The translations under genes and the position numbers were made by a program. Shown in pieces: positions 8,557-17,360 of a DNA stretch of 64,000 nucleotides (positions are counted from its first letter, which is position 1; every line of letters begins with the position of its first letter). The DNA is from Actinomycetota bacterium. GTDB lineage: Bacteria > Actinomycetota > Acidimicrobiia > Acidimicrobiales > Iamiaceae. The DNA is taken from contig JACPNX010000010.1 in assembly GCA_016185275.1 (NCBI GenBank), forward strand, positions 1 through 64,000, in the 5' to 3' direction. The notes below the pieces were generated by a model, which made no database searches, was not told the origin of the DNA, and saw nothing but the letters and a program-made list of their open reading frames with translations.

Positions 8557-9442
8557 CGCGCACCTCGGTCAGCGTCCGCTCCAGGTCGATGGCGTCTACC
8601 CGCACGAGCGCGTCGACGGCGAGCAGGGCCATCGAGGCGCCGATCACGGGATCGATCACCAAGCGGGGGGCGGCGGCCGACAGCGCGGTGACGGCCGTCC
8701 CGCCAAGGTCCACCCAACCGCTGCTGAGGCCGGCGACCACGGCGACCGGCAGGCCGGCCAGCAGCGTGCCGGCGACGAGTGCGATCGCGGTCGCCGTGAG
8801 GACCGTGGGCAGCGCGGTGGCGAGCCGGCGCCGGCACAACCGGTAGGACCGGCGCACCGTCGCGACCGGGCCGTCGCCGGTCATCATCATCAGCGGAGCG
8901 CTGATGCCGAGCAGTACGGGACCGAGCACGAGACCCACCACGGTGACGGCCTCGGCCAGGTGGACGAGGGCCCACAGCGCGAGGACCTGGGGAGCGCGCC
9001 GCGCCACTTGGCCCAGAGCGTCCGTGCCCCGGGTCGCGAGCCCGCGTGACCAGTCCCGGATCAGCACGCCACACGCGCATCCCGTGACCGTGAGGCCGAT
9101 CGAAGGCAGTGCCAGTCCGAGCGCGACCAGCCATCCGTTGGCGTTCAGCTGATCCGACGCGGCGGCCAGCGCACCGGCCGGTTCCGGTACGAGCCCCGTC
9201 CAGAACCAAGCGGCGTTGTCCGCCAGCCCGCCAGCCCACTGGTCGCGCAGGAGGATGGCCAGCAGGAGCCAGATCGTCAGCTGCACGACGACGCTCACGC
9301 CGAGGATGTCACGGAACCGGATCCGCAGGAGGTGCGTGGCACGGTCGACGAGCTCGATCGGCCCCTGCGGTCGGAGGGGCACGAGCTCGCGCAGCTCGGC
9401 ACCCTCGGGCTGGGTGCGCGGGGTGGGCGCGGCCGGGCTCAT
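8549..9442 (-). CDS. Multi-pass membrane protein, first gene of MoxR operon
   Basis: A 297-residue protein with about six hydrophobic segments between residues 50 and 290. The first follows an amphipathic stretch (VDRATHLLRIRFRDILGV), as in the membrane domain found in glycerophosphodiester phosphodiesterase-associated and YckC-like proteins. No catalytic motif is seen. It overlaps the DUF4129 gene by 8 nt. TACCCT lies 9 nt upstream of the ATG (plus 9452-9457), so the operon may start here with a nearly leaderless transcript. Function unknown. Confidence 0.72.
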   Translation of the reverse strand: MSPAAPTPRTQPEGAELRELVPLRPQGPIELVDRATHLLRIRFRDILGVSVVVQLTIWLLLAILLRDQWAGGLADNAAWFWTGLVPEPAGALAAASDQLNANGWLVALGLALPSIGLTVTGCACGVLIRDWSRGLATRGTDALGQVARRAPQVLALWALVHLAEAVTVVGLVLGPVLLGISAPLMMMTGDGPVATVRRSYRLCRRRLATALPTVLTATAIALVAGTLLAGLPVAVVAGLSSGWVDLGGTAVTALSAAAPRLVIDPVIGASMALLAVDALVRVDAIDLERTLTEVRGG

Positions 9443-9621
9443 GGGAGCCGCAGGGTACTGCCGGCGCGAGCGGCCGCCCGGCTGCCGGCCGCAGGCCTGC
9501 GTTCGCCCGCGCCGGCGTGGACGCCAGCTCCCGCCCCACGAGGATCGGCTGCGGGCGAGAAATCGGTCGTCCGTGGGCCATAAGGCTCATGATCGTGACG
9601 GTACGTGCCGAGAGGAATACT

Positions 9622-10164
9622 GTGCGTCCGATCAAGCTCCAGCATGCGAGGTGTCGCACCGGCCCGGACGGTCAGGGCCGGCGCCCGAGGCGCCCGCGGC
9701 GCCAGCGGGGTGCCGCTGTCGTCGAGTTCGCCTTGCTGGCCCCCGTCGTGTCGCTCCTGCTGTTCGGCATGATCGACTACGGCATGACCCTGAACGACGC
9801 GCAGGCGGTCCGCCAGGCCGTGCGCGAGGGCGCCCGCCAAGCCGTCGTCGGTGACTTCCCGGACTGCCTGTCGGTGAGCGGGCTGGGTCGCAAGACGGCA
9901 TGCGAAGTGGAGGTGCGCTCGAACCTCGATGCCAACCGGCTGCTGGTGAAGGTGAGCGCCCCGAACGGGATGACGACGGGCCAGTCGGTGCTGGTGTGCG
10001 CCTACTACCCCGCGACGTCCATGACCGGCATCACCAAGCCCTTCCTCGCCGGCAAGACGTTCAAGTCGAAGATCCGCATGCGGGTGGAGCGCAAGGTGGG
10101 CGCGACCACGGCCGCGGTGACCTACCAGGACGTGGGTTGGGCGGGCGATTCCTGGTGCACGTGA
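9622..10164 (+). CDS. TadE-like pseudopilin, copy 1
   Basis: A 180-residue protein of the TadE family of Flp/Tad pilus pseudopilins. A basic leader rich in Arg is followed by RGAAVVEFALLAPVVSLLLFG, with the glutamate expected in the hydrophobic segment, then a periplasmic or extracellular domain with paired cysteines. The GTG at 9622 is preferred because AGAGG lies about 8 nt upstream; an ATG at 9589 is the alternative. The next gene overlaps by 4 nt (GTGA). No tadA, tadB, tadC or prepilin peptidase gene lies in the window. Confidence 0.85.
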   Translation: MRPIKLQHARCRTGPDGQGRRPRRPRRQRGAAVVEFALLAPVVSLLLFGMIDYGMTLNDAQAVRQAVREGARQAVVGDFPDCLSVSGLGRKTACEVEVRSNLDANRLLVKVSAPNGMTTGQSVLVCAYYPATSMTGITKPFLAGKTFKSKIRMRVERKVGATTAAVTYQDVGWAGDSWCT

Positions 10165-11567
10165 CCGTCCGTCACCGCCGCGATCCGGCTCGCCGGAACC
10201 GTCACGCCGGCCAGCGCGGCTCGGCCCTGCTGCTCATGACCGCGTTCTTGATGACCCTGCTCACGATGTCCGCGTTCGTCATCGACCTCGGGTTCAGGCG
10301 CCAGCTGGTCCGCCAGGCCCAGGGCGCGGTCGACGCGGCCGCCCTCGCCGCGGCGGCGGAGCTGCCCACCACGGCGTCCGACCCGGCCACGCTCACCAAG
10401 CAGGCCAACGCCCGCCAGACGGCCGCCAACTTCGTCGCCGACGACCTCAGCGACGGCGGCGCGCTCAGCGCGTCGAGCTGCACCCAGGTCGACACGGCCA
10501 CATGCCAGTACACGATCGGGAGCACCACGGTGACGGTCACCACGCCGTACGCCCTCGAGAACAGCGCGATCGCCGCGTGGCGGCTGATCTACGTGCGCGT
10601 GTGCGCACCCGCGCCGACGTTCCTCGCCAAGTCCGTCGGCGCCACGCCCGGGACGTACTGCCGCAAGGCCGTGGCCCGCAGGATCCCGTTCGCCAACGGG
10701 CGGCCCCGGGGCATGATCTCGCTGAACGAGACGGCATGCGCCGCGTTCCTGCTGTCCGGCAGCAGCTACACGGACCTCGTCCTCGACGCCGCCGGCGGTG
10801 CGGTCGTCATCGATTCGAACTGCCCGACCAACGCCCTCGACGGCGGCGGCAACGCCTGGGACCTCGACGCCTCCGGCATCTACATCGACGGCGGTTACGA
10901 CCTGTCGCCGTGCACGATCGACACCTGCCTGAACGGCGTCGAGCCGACCACGGCCAACCCTCGTAGCGGTGACCCGTTCGCGGAGATGCCCGAGCCGCCG
11001 AAGCCGGCGGTCGACGGCGGGTGCAGCGCCAACCGGTGCACGCCCGGGTACTACGCCAGCGGGCTCAAGTTCAGCGGCGGCACCGACTTCCAGCTCGACC
11101 CCGGCATCTACTGGATCGACGGCGGTCTCAGCAGCTCGGGCAGCGCGGCCGTCCGCGCCACGGCGAACCAGCCGGGGGTCATGTTCTTCGTCGCCAGCGG
11201 GTCCGTCGACCTCACGGGGGGCGGGGCGCTGGTGCTGCCGCCGGCCACGTCGGGCACCTACCAGGGGATCACCATCTTCCAGGCCCGCTGCGACCTCGAC
11301 GACGCCGAACCCGCGGGCACGGACCCGCCCTGTGACCGCTCGGCGGCGAAGATCAATGGCAACGACGACTCCCAGATCGGCACCGTCTACCTGAGGGACG
11401 CCGCGCTCGAGATGCAAGGCAACGCCGGCCAGAGCTCGCCCGTCTTCGTGACCGGGACCGTCATCGCGGACACGATGAAGATCAGCGGCAACGGCTACCT
11501 CAGGATCAAGGCCGTCGAGACGCCCAACATGCGGGTCGCGGATCCCGACATCGGCCTCGAACGCTGA
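10161..11567 (+). CDS. TadG-like protein with beta-rich C-terminal region
   Basis: A 468-residue protein. Residues about 15-60 form a TadE/G-type N-terminus (QRGSALLLMTAFLMTLLTMS, then VDAAALAAAAELP). The rest is extracellular, Gly/Asp-rich and has repeated short beta-type units (YIDGGYDL, IYWIDGGLSSSG, VDLTGGGALVLPP, YLRDAALEMQGN), suggesting a right-handed beta-helix. Several cysteines are present. The GTG at 10161 overlaps the TadE stop (GTGA); a GTG at 10155 is also possible. It probably coats or tips the pilus or anchors it to the envelope. Confidence 0.8.
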   Translation: MTVRHRRDPARRNRHAGQRGSALLLMTAFLMTLLTMSAFVIDLGFRRQLVRQAQGAVDAAALAAAAELPTTASDPATLTKQANARQTAANFVADDLSDGGALSASSCTQVDTATCQYTIGSTTVTVTTPYALENSAIAAWRLIYVRVCAPAPTFLAKSVGATPGTYCRKAVARRIPFANGRPRGMISLNETACAAFLLSGSSYTDLVLDAAGGAVVIDSNCPTNALDGGGNAWDLDASGIYIDGGYDLSPCTIDTCLNGVEPTTANPRSGDPFAEMPEPPKPAVDGGCSANRCTPGYYASGLKFSGGTDFQLDPGIYWIDGGLSSSGSAAVRATANQPGVMFFVASGSVDLTGGGALVLPPATSGTYQGITIFQARCDLDDAEPAGTDPPCDRSAAKINGNDDSQIGTVYLRDAALEMQGNAGQSSPVFVTGTVIADTMKISGNGYLRIKAVETPNMRVADPDIGLER

Positions 11568-11662
11568 ACGCGTACCGAGCCGAAGGCCGCTCCGCTCGCC
11601 ACACAGAGAGAAACTTCGGGCACACCACTCACGGTCCGTGGCCAGCGGCCGATGCAAGCAAC

Positions 11663-12307
11663 GTGCGCAGGAGACACGAGCGGGCGGCCCGGTCGCCCAG
11701 CCGGCACGACCCGACACGAACCCGACGCCTCGGCGACCGGGCATCGGAGCGCGGGGCGGCCGTGGTGGAGGCGGCCATCGTCACCCTCCTGTTCTTCACC
11801 CTTCTGTTCGCCATCATGGACGGCGGCATCCTGGCCCTCGCCAAGAACGCAGTGTCCAGCGCGGCACGCGCCGGGGCACGCAGCACGTCGGCGGCCGCCG
11901 ACGACACCTACGCCGACTACGTCGCGCTCCAGCGCATCCGGGTCGAGATCAGCCCGCTCAAGCCGAGCCAGCTCCAGTACATCGTCGTGTACAAGGCCAG
12001 CGCGTACGGCGCCGCACCGGCCGGCGCGTGCGCCGGCGGATCGGCCGTCGCCGGCTCGTGCAACGTCTACCGGGCATCCGACCTCACTCGACCGCGCACG
12101 GACTTCGGCTGCAAATCCCCGAGCGCGCTCGACGGCTATTGGTGCCCCACGACTCGCAAGACGGCGTTGCGGGCGCCGGGGGGACCGCCCGATTTCGTCG
12201 GCGTCTACATCGTGGCCACGCAGAAGCTCTACACGTTCGTGTACGGATCGTCGAAGACGCTGACGAGCCGCACTGTGATCCGGGTGGAACCGAGGAGTCA
12301 ATCGTGA
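11663..12307 (+). CDS. TadE-like pseudopilin, copy 2
   Basis: A 214-residue TadE-family protein. Basic leader, then ERGAAVVEAAIVTLLFFTLL with the conserved glutamate, then an extracellular domain with four or more cysteines (CAGGSAVAGSC and FGCKSPSALDGYWC). The spacer to the preceding gene is 95 nt without a strong ribosome binding site. The next gene overlaps by 4 nt (GTGA). The C-terminal string TLTSRTVIRVEP recurs in the next protein, so the two are paralogues. Confidence 0.83.
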   Translation: MRRRHERAARSPSRHDPTRTRRLGDRASERGAAVVEAAIVTLLFFTLLFAIMDGGILALAKNAVSSAARAGARSTSAAADDTYADYVALQRIRVEISPLKPSQLQYIVVYKASAYGAAPAGACAGGSAVAGSCNVYRASDLTRPRTDFGCKSPSALDGYWCPTTRKTALRAPGGPPDFVGVYIVATQKLYTFVYGSSKTLTSRTVIRVEPRSQS

Positions 12308-12918
12308 TCTGGAGCCATCGATCGCGGCGACGGCGGCGTCGCGAGTCCTCCGAGCGTGGCATGGTCCTCGTCGAGTTCGTCCTCATCGTGCCGTTCCTCG
12401 CCATCATGGCCTTCGGGTTGCTCGAGTTCACCGTTGCCCTCCAGCGGACCAGCAGCACGCTCGACGCCAGCCGAGCCGGCGCGCGCGTGGCATCGAGCCT
12501 CGGCAACGACCCCACCGCCGACTTCTACGCTCTCGACTCGCTGCGTTCGACGCTGTCGTCCCAGGGACTGCTTCCCTCTGTGACCCGCATGGTCATCTAC
12601 CAGGCGGCGAGCCCGACCGCACCGCCACCTTCGACCTGCCTCGCTCCATCCCCATCGGGGAAGTGCGACGTGTTCACGGCGGCGCAGGTCAAGACCGACA
12701 CGGCGTTCGCCTTTGACGGCACCACCGGGTGTCCGAAGGCGGGTTTCGGGTACGCCGGCTGGTGCCCGAACGCCCGCATCGACACCCAGACGAACGCCGA
12801 TTGGGTCGGCATCTGGGTCGAGGTCAAGCCGAGCTTCTACACGAAGTTCTTCGGCAGCATCTACACGATCTCCCGCTCGACCGTCATGCGCGTCGAGCCT
12901 TCACCGCAGGGTGCCTGA
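12304..12918 (+). CDS. TadE-like pseudopilin, copy 3
   Basis: A 204-residue TadE-family protein and clear paralogue of the preceding gene. SERGMVLVEFVLIVPFLAIM forms the membrane segment with the conserved glutamate. The extracellular part has similarly spaced cysteines (CLAPSPSGKC, GCPKAGFGYAGWC) and ends with TISRSTVMRVEP. The GTG at 12304 overlaps the stop of copy 2. Likely minor pilins that assemble together. Confidence 0.83.
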   Translation: MIWSHRSRRRRRRESSERGMVLVEFVLIVPFLAIMAFGLLEFTVALQRTSSTLDASRAGARVASSLGNDPTADFYALDSLRSTLSSQGLLPSVTRMVIYQAASPTAPPPSTCLAPSPSGKCDVFTAAQVKTDTAFAFDGTTGCPKAGFGYAGWCPNARIDTQTNADWVGIWVEVKPSFYTKFFGSIYTISRSTVMRVEPSPQGA

Positions 12919-12970
12919 TCCAGCGTGGTCCCGGGCCGCGACTGGAGCGGGTGGGCGAAAGGAGCCTGCA

Positions 12971-14476
12971 ATGCGAATCGGACACCGTAGGGCCGCACCG
13001 GCTCATCTCGCGCGCCGCCCGCGGCTCGGGCGGTTCCAGCGCGGCTACGCCACTGCGATGGTCGCCCTGCTGCTGGTCCCACTGATGATCTTCGCCGCGT
13101 TCGGGGTCGACGTCGGCTCGTTCTACCTGCGCGCCGCCGAGATCCAGCGCGCCGCAGACGCCGCGGCGCTGGCTGGTGTGGTGTGGATGCCGAACATCGA
13201 TCAGGCGACGGTCACGGCGAGGGCCACGGCCCTGCGCAACGGGTTCGAGAACGGCAAGAACGGGATCACCGTCGAGGTGAAGCCGGTCGACGCGAACCCC
13301 AACGAGCTCGACGTGATCGTGACCGACACCAAGGTTCCGTTCATCTTCGGCAAGGTGGTCCGCAGTGATTTGAGCATCAAGCGCTCGGCACGGGCCCGAT
13401 TGGTCCTCCCCGTGCCGCTCGGAAGCCCGGAGTGGCGGTTCGGCAGCGACCTGAAGGCGGACGGCACTCCCTTGGATTCCAGCTACACGCCGAACCTGTG
13501 GCTGAACATCTTCGGTTGGCAGTCCCCGAGGCGCAACGGCGACGTCTACGGCGCCGGTTGCCTCGCCCTGGACTGCGGATCACCGGACAACTCGTCCTAC
13601 CGTGCGGCGGGGTACCGGTACGTGGTGGACGTGCCGGCGACGGGAGCAGGTACGGTCAACCTGCAGGTCTACGACGCCGGCTTCGATCCGCGAACCAGCG
13701 AGACGGATCCGAAGAACCCAGGCGATTGCCACTACGCCCCGACGGGCGGTTGCCCCGGCAGCGATGCGGGGTCGACCATCTGGTCGGTGTACGGCGTCGA
13801 CGATACACCGCTTGACCCCAAGGACAATCCGCTGGAGACGTGTTCGGGTGGCAATCCGTTGACGATCGCCAACGGTACGACGGCGTCGCCGACCGCGTAC
13901 ATCAACAAGTGGGTCTCACTGTGCACGTTCAGTGACCCGGGACGGCACTTCTTGACCGTGCGCACCGTCGGCAACTGGGCCGGCTCCAACCGCTACTCGC
14001 TCAAGGCGACGACATCGACCAGTACGAAGCCGCGGTTGTACGCCTACGGGGACATGTCGATCTACAACAACATCGGGGCCGGGCAGTCCAGCTTCTACCT
14101 CGCGGACGTGCAACCGGTCCAGGCCGGCAAGGTCTTCCGCGTCCAGATGTTCGACCCCGGCGACGTGAGCGGTGATGCCACGATGGAGCTCATCGACCCG
14201 ACCGGAGCCGTCGTCACGAAGTGCGACGCGACGTCGAACTCGCCATCCAGCTCCTTCGGGTCGTCGGCGACGTTGACTCCCTGCTCGTTCAAGACGGCGG
14301 TCAGCGGGAGCAGCAAGTTCCAAGACTCCTGGATCACGCTCGACGTCTCTCTTCCGAGCACCTACACCTGCACCGTGTGCTGGTGGAAGGTGCGCTACAC
14401 CCTGACGGCTCAAGCGGCCGACACCACGACGTGGCAGGCGCGGATCGTCGGAGATCCGGTCACACTGGTGAGCTGA
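12971..14476 (+). CDS. TadG-like protein, second type
   Basis: A 501-residue protein with a TadG-type N-terminus: FQRGYATAMVALLLVPLMIF, then VDVGSFYLRAAEIQRAADAAALAG. The large extracellular region is rich in Ser/Thr/Asp and holds several cysteine pairs; the later part (YLADVQPVQAGKVFRVQMF, DATMELIDPTG) resembles a beta-sandwich domain. AAAGGA lies 9 nt upstream of the ATG. It is the last gene of the Tad-like run, and obgE follows after 59 nt. Confidence 0.8.
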   Translation: MRIGHRRAAPAHLARRPRLGRFQRGYATAMVALLLVPLMIFAAFGVDVGSFYLRAAEIQRAADAAALAGVVWMPNIDQATVTARATALRNGFENGKNGITVEVKPVDANPNELDVIVTDTKVPFIFGKVVRSDLSIKRSARARLVLPVPLGSPEWRFGSDLKADGTPLDSSYTPNLWLNIFGWQSPRRNGDVYGAGCLALDCGSPDNSSYRAAGYRYVVDVPATGAGTVNLQVYDAGFDPRTSETDPKNPGDCHYAPTGGCPGSDAGSTIWSVYGVDDTPLDPKDNPLETCSGGNPLTIANGTTASPTAYINKWVSLCTFSDPGRHFLTVRTVGNWAGSNRYSLKATTSTSTKPRLYAYGDMSIYNNIGAGQSSFYLADVQPVQAGKVFRVQMFDPGDVSGDATMELIDPTGAVVTKCDATSNSPSSSFGSSATLTPCSFKTAVSGSSKFQDSWITLDVSLPSTYTCTVCWWKVRYTLTAQAADTTTWQARIVGDPVTLVS

Positions 14477-14523
14477 CGTCGCCGTCGGCCGTCGCCTCCT
14501 TCGGCGGCGTGCCGCTCCGCCGG

Positions 14524-14529
14524 TAGCCT
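14524..14529 (+). promoter_or_regulatory. Candidate -10 of leaderless obgE
   Basis: TAGCCT ends 6 nt before the GTG start of obgE, so transcription would begin at or next to the start codon. No convincing -35 is present. Confidence 0.4.
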
Positions 14530-14535
14530 CGACGG

Positions 14536-15840
14536 GTGTCGGGTTTCGTCGATCACGCGCAGGTGTGCGCCCGCGGGGGCAGCGGCGGCGCCGGCAGCGT
14601 GTCGTTCCGCCGGGAGGCGCACGTGCCGAGAGGCGGCCCCGACGGCGGTGACGGCGGCGACGGTGGTTCGGTGTGGTTGGTCGCCGACTCCAACGTCGCC
14701 TCCCTGCTCGCCTTCCGCGACCATCCGCACCGCACGGCGCCCTCCGGCGTGCACGGGCAGGGCAAGAAGCGCCACGGCGCCAAGGGCGCCGATCTCGAGG
14801 TCGTGGTCCCCGAGGGGACGCAGGTGTTCGACCTCGACGGCGCGCTGTTGGCGGACCTCGTGCACGCCGGCGACCGGTTCCTCGCCGCGCAGGGGGGCCA
14901 AGGCGGCCGCGGCAACGCCCGGTTCCTGTCCAACCGGCGCCGGGCGCCGTCCTTCGCCGAGCAGGGCGAGCCGGGCGAGGAGCGCTGGCTGCACCTCGAG
15001 CTCAAGCTGCTCGCCGATGTCGCGCTGGTCGGCTTTCCCAACGTCGGCAAGAGCACCCTGATCGCCCGCATGTCCGCGGCCCGGCCCAAGATCGCCGACT
15101 ACCCGTTCACGACCCTCGAGCCCAACCTCGGTGTGGTGCGCCTCGACGACCGCGTCGAGTACGTCGTGGCCGACATCCCCGGCCTTATCGAGGGCGCCAG
15201 TGACGGGCGGGGGCTGGGCCACACCTTCCTGCGCCACGTCGAGCGGGCCCGGGTGCTGTGCGTGCTGGTCGACCTGTCGCCCACCGCGCCGCACAGCCCG
15301 GACGAGCAGCACCGGATCCTGCTCGCCGAGCTCGGCGCCTACCGGCCCGAGCTGTTGGACCGCCCCCGCATCGTGGTCGGATCCAAGGCCGATCTGGTGG
15401 CGGGCCCGGCCGACGCGGGCACGGGGGATGCGGACCGCGCCCGGGTGGATGCGGGCGGACCGCCCGCCAGCGTTGCTGCGGTCGACGCCACGATCTCGGC
15501 GGTGACCGGTCGCGGCGTGGCCGAGCTGGCCGGCCGTCTCGGCGTGCTCGTCGCCGAGGCGCGGGCGCGAGAGCAGCAGACCGAGGGCTTCGCCGTGCAC
15601 CGGCCCGCGGCCGAAGGGGTGCGGGTCGAGCGCGACATCTCCGGCGTGCTCGTCGTCCGGGGCCGTCCGGCGCTGCGGGCCGTCGCGCTGTCGGACCTCT
15701 CGGATCCCCAGGCGCTCGCCTACGCCCAGCACCGCCTCGAGCGCCTCGGTCTGCACAAGGAGCTGGCCCGGGCGGGCGCCCGCGAGGGCGAGCTCGTGCG
15801 CATCGGTGCGTTCGAGTTCGAGTACGCACCGGACGCCTGA
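14536..15840 (+). CDS. obgE: GTPase Obg/CgtA
   Basis: GTP-binding protein that assists 50S ribosome maturation. The 434-residue product has three parts: the glycine-rich Obg fold (1-160, with QGGQGGRGNARF), the G domain (G1 GFPNVGKST at about 168, G3 DIPGLIEG, G4 as SKAD) and a C-terminal OCT domain ending GAFEFEYAPDA. The G4 motif is SKAD rather than the usual NKxD, a small but tolerated variation. It follows rplU-rpmA in the ancestral order, but 12.4 kb of other genes separate it from them here. Confidence 0.97.
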   Translation: MSGFVDHAQVCARGGSGGAGSVSFRREAHVPRGGPDGGDGGDGGSVWLVADSNVASLLAFRDHPHRTAPSGVHGQGKKRHGAKGADLEVVVPEGTQVFDLDGALLADLVHAGDRFLAAQGGQGGRGNARFLSNRRRAPSFAEQGEPGEERWLHLELKLLADVALVGFPNVGKSTLIARMSAARPKIADYPFTTLEPNLGVVRLDDRVEYVVADIPGLIEGASDGRGLGHTFLRHVERARVLCVLVDLSPTAPHSPDEQHRILLAELGAYRPELLDRPRIVVGSKADLVAGPADAGTGDADRARVDAGGPPASVAAVDATISAVTGRGVAELAGRLGVLVAEARAREQQTEGFAVHRPAAEGVRVERDISGVLVVRGRPALRAVALSDLSDPQALAYAQHRLERLGLHKELARAGAREGELVRIGAFEFEYAPDA

Positions 15841-15911
15841 GCGGGTCCCGGCCGCCGCCGGTGGGACCGGGTTTCCCGGGCGGGCGACCCACCCGGCAGG
15901 CTGGCGAACCG

Positions 15912-17060
15912 ATGGCACCCAGCGACGGCCTCACGGCCGCTCCCACACCGGCCGGTGCCGCGCCGGTCGTGGTGGTCAAGATCGGCACGTCGTCGATCAC
16001 CGACGCCGACGGCCGGATCGCGGACCGGGCCGTCGTGAAGCTCTGCGGCGAGGTGGCCGAGCTGTGGGCGGCCGGCCACCGGGTCGTCGTGGTGACATCG
16101 GGCGCGGTGGCGGCCGGGCTTCCGGCGCTCGGCCTGGGCGGCGACCGGCGGCCGCGCGACGCCCGCACGCTGCAGGCCGTGTCGGCCATCGGCCAGAGCC
16201 GCCTCATGCGCGTGTACGAGTCGGCGTTCGCCGCGCACGGGCTGGTGGCCGGTCAGGTCCTCCTCGCGCCGCTGGACTTCATGGTCCGCCAGCAGTACCT
16301 CCACGCGCGAGGCACCCTGGCCCGGCTGCTCGAGCTCGGCGTCGTGCCGGTGGTCAACGAGAACGACGCCATCGCCGACGACGAGATCCGCTTCGGCGAC
16401 AACGACCGGCTGTCCGCGCTGGTCGCTCACCTTGTCGGCGCCGGAGTGCTCGTGCTGCTCACCGACACCCCGGGCCTGCTGTCGGCCGACCCACGGCTCG
16501 ACGCGTCGGCGTCGCTGATCGAGGAGATCGTCGAAGTCGACCACGAGCTCGAGGCGCTGGCCGGCGGCGCGGGGAGCGTGCGGGGCAGCGGCGGGATGGC
16601 GTCGAAGGTGGCCGCGGCCAAGATCGCGTCGTGGTCGGGCGTGCGGGCGGTGATCGCGGCCGCGTCACGCGACCGCGTCCTGCCGGACGCCGTGGCCGGG
16701 GTGGCGGGCGTCGGCACGATCGTGCTCCCGCGTGAGACGAGGCTGCCGGCCCGCAAGCTCTGGATCGCCTTCGCCGTGGGCGCGTCGGGAACGGTCGTGG
16801 TGGACGACGGCGCGCGGCGGGCCCTCGAGCGCGACGGTCGTTCGCTGCTGGCGGCCGGGGTCGTCGACGTGGTCGGCGACTTCGGCGTGGACGACCCCGT
16901 CGAGGTGGTCGACACCGCGGGGCGCGTCTTCGCGAAGGGACTGGTGCGCCTCGACGCCCGAGGGCTGCGCCTGGTGGCCGGGCGCCGGACCGCCGATCTG
17001 CCCGAAGGCACGCCTCACGAGGCGATCCACCGGGACGACCTCGTCGTCCTGCCGAGGTAG
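15912..17060 (+). CDS. proB: Glutamate 5-kinase
   Basis: First step of proline synthesis: ATP-dependent phosphorylation of glutamate. The 382-residue protein has an amino-acid kinase domain (VVVKIGTSSITD near residue 20, VVTSGAVAAGL near 60, NENDAIADDE near 155, GSGGMASKVAAAKIA near 225) and a C-terminal PUA domain (from about 285). The start ATG at 15912 gives a short Ala/Pro leader before the kinase core. The partner proA lies 6 kb downstream rather than adjacent, because two blocks of other genes lie between them. Confidence 0.96.
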   Translation: MAPSDGLTAAPTPAGAAPVVVVKIGTSSITDADGRIADRAVVKLCGEVAELWAAGHRVVVVTSGAVAAGLPALGLGGDRRPRDARTLQAVSAIGQSRLMRVYESAFAAHGLVAGQVLLAPLDFMVRQQYLHARGTLARLLELGVVPVVNENDAIADDEIRFGDNDRLSALVAHLVGAGVLVLLTDTPGLLSADPRLDASASLIEEIVEVDHELEALAGGAGSVRGSGGMASKVAAAKIASWSGVRAVIAAASRDRVLPDAVAGVAGVGTIVLPRETRLPARKLWIAFAVGASGTVVVDDGARRALERDGRSLLAAGVVDVVGDFGVDDPVEVVDTAGRVFAKGLVRLDARGLRLVAGRRTADLPEGTPHEAIHRDDLVVLPR

Positions 17061-17102
17061 CGCCGGTTCGCCGTTGGCCGGTGGCAGTTGGCAGTTCGCC
17101 GG

Positions 17103-17149
17103 TTCTGAGTGCAGATCTGGCCACGGGATGGTCGGGTCTGCACTCAGAA
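17103..17149. repeat. 47-nt palindrome, family copy A
   Basis: TTCTGAGTGCAGA (17103-17115) and TCTGCACTCAGAA (17137-17149) form a perfect 13-bp stem around a 21-nt loop. The copy at 18371-18417 has nearly identical arms and a loop of the same length that shares a CACG...CGGG core, so the two are members of one family. It lies 42 nt after the proB stop and may also act as its terminator. Confidence 0.85.
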
Positions 17150-17170
17150 GGGGGACGGGCCGGGTCAGTT

Positions 17171-17223
17171 CCGTTCTGATCCCGCCCGGTGCCGCGGATC
17201 AGCCGGATCTGCCATCAGAACGG
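17171..17223. repeat. 53-nt palindrome, diverged family copy B
   Basis: CCGTTCTGAT (17171-17180) and ATCAGAACGG (17214-17223) form a perfect 10-bp stem. The right arm with its inner sequence, TCTGCCATCAGAA, differs from TCTGCACTCAGAA of copies A and C only in the middle, which suggests a degenerate relative. Confidence 0.65.
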
Positions 17224-17360
17224 TCGCACGCGGCGAGAGGGCCGGCCCCTACGGGCCTCGAGCGCTGCCGCGCTGGGAGCTGGCAGCTGCCCCGCATGGC
17301 CGGATGATCCGGGGACTGCACCCCCGGGTGGCGCGTGCCCGGGCCTGCTTGGCTCGCCGC

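Larger units (their letters stand above)
17061..17360. other. 300-bp gap with palindromes between proB and the DUF559-type gene
   Basis: No coding frame with family similarity is visible. The gap contains short direct repeats (CGCCGGTTC at both ends of 17061-17105), the two palindromes listed separately and a GGCAGCTGCC self-complementary site near 17282-17291. Confidence 0.6.
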
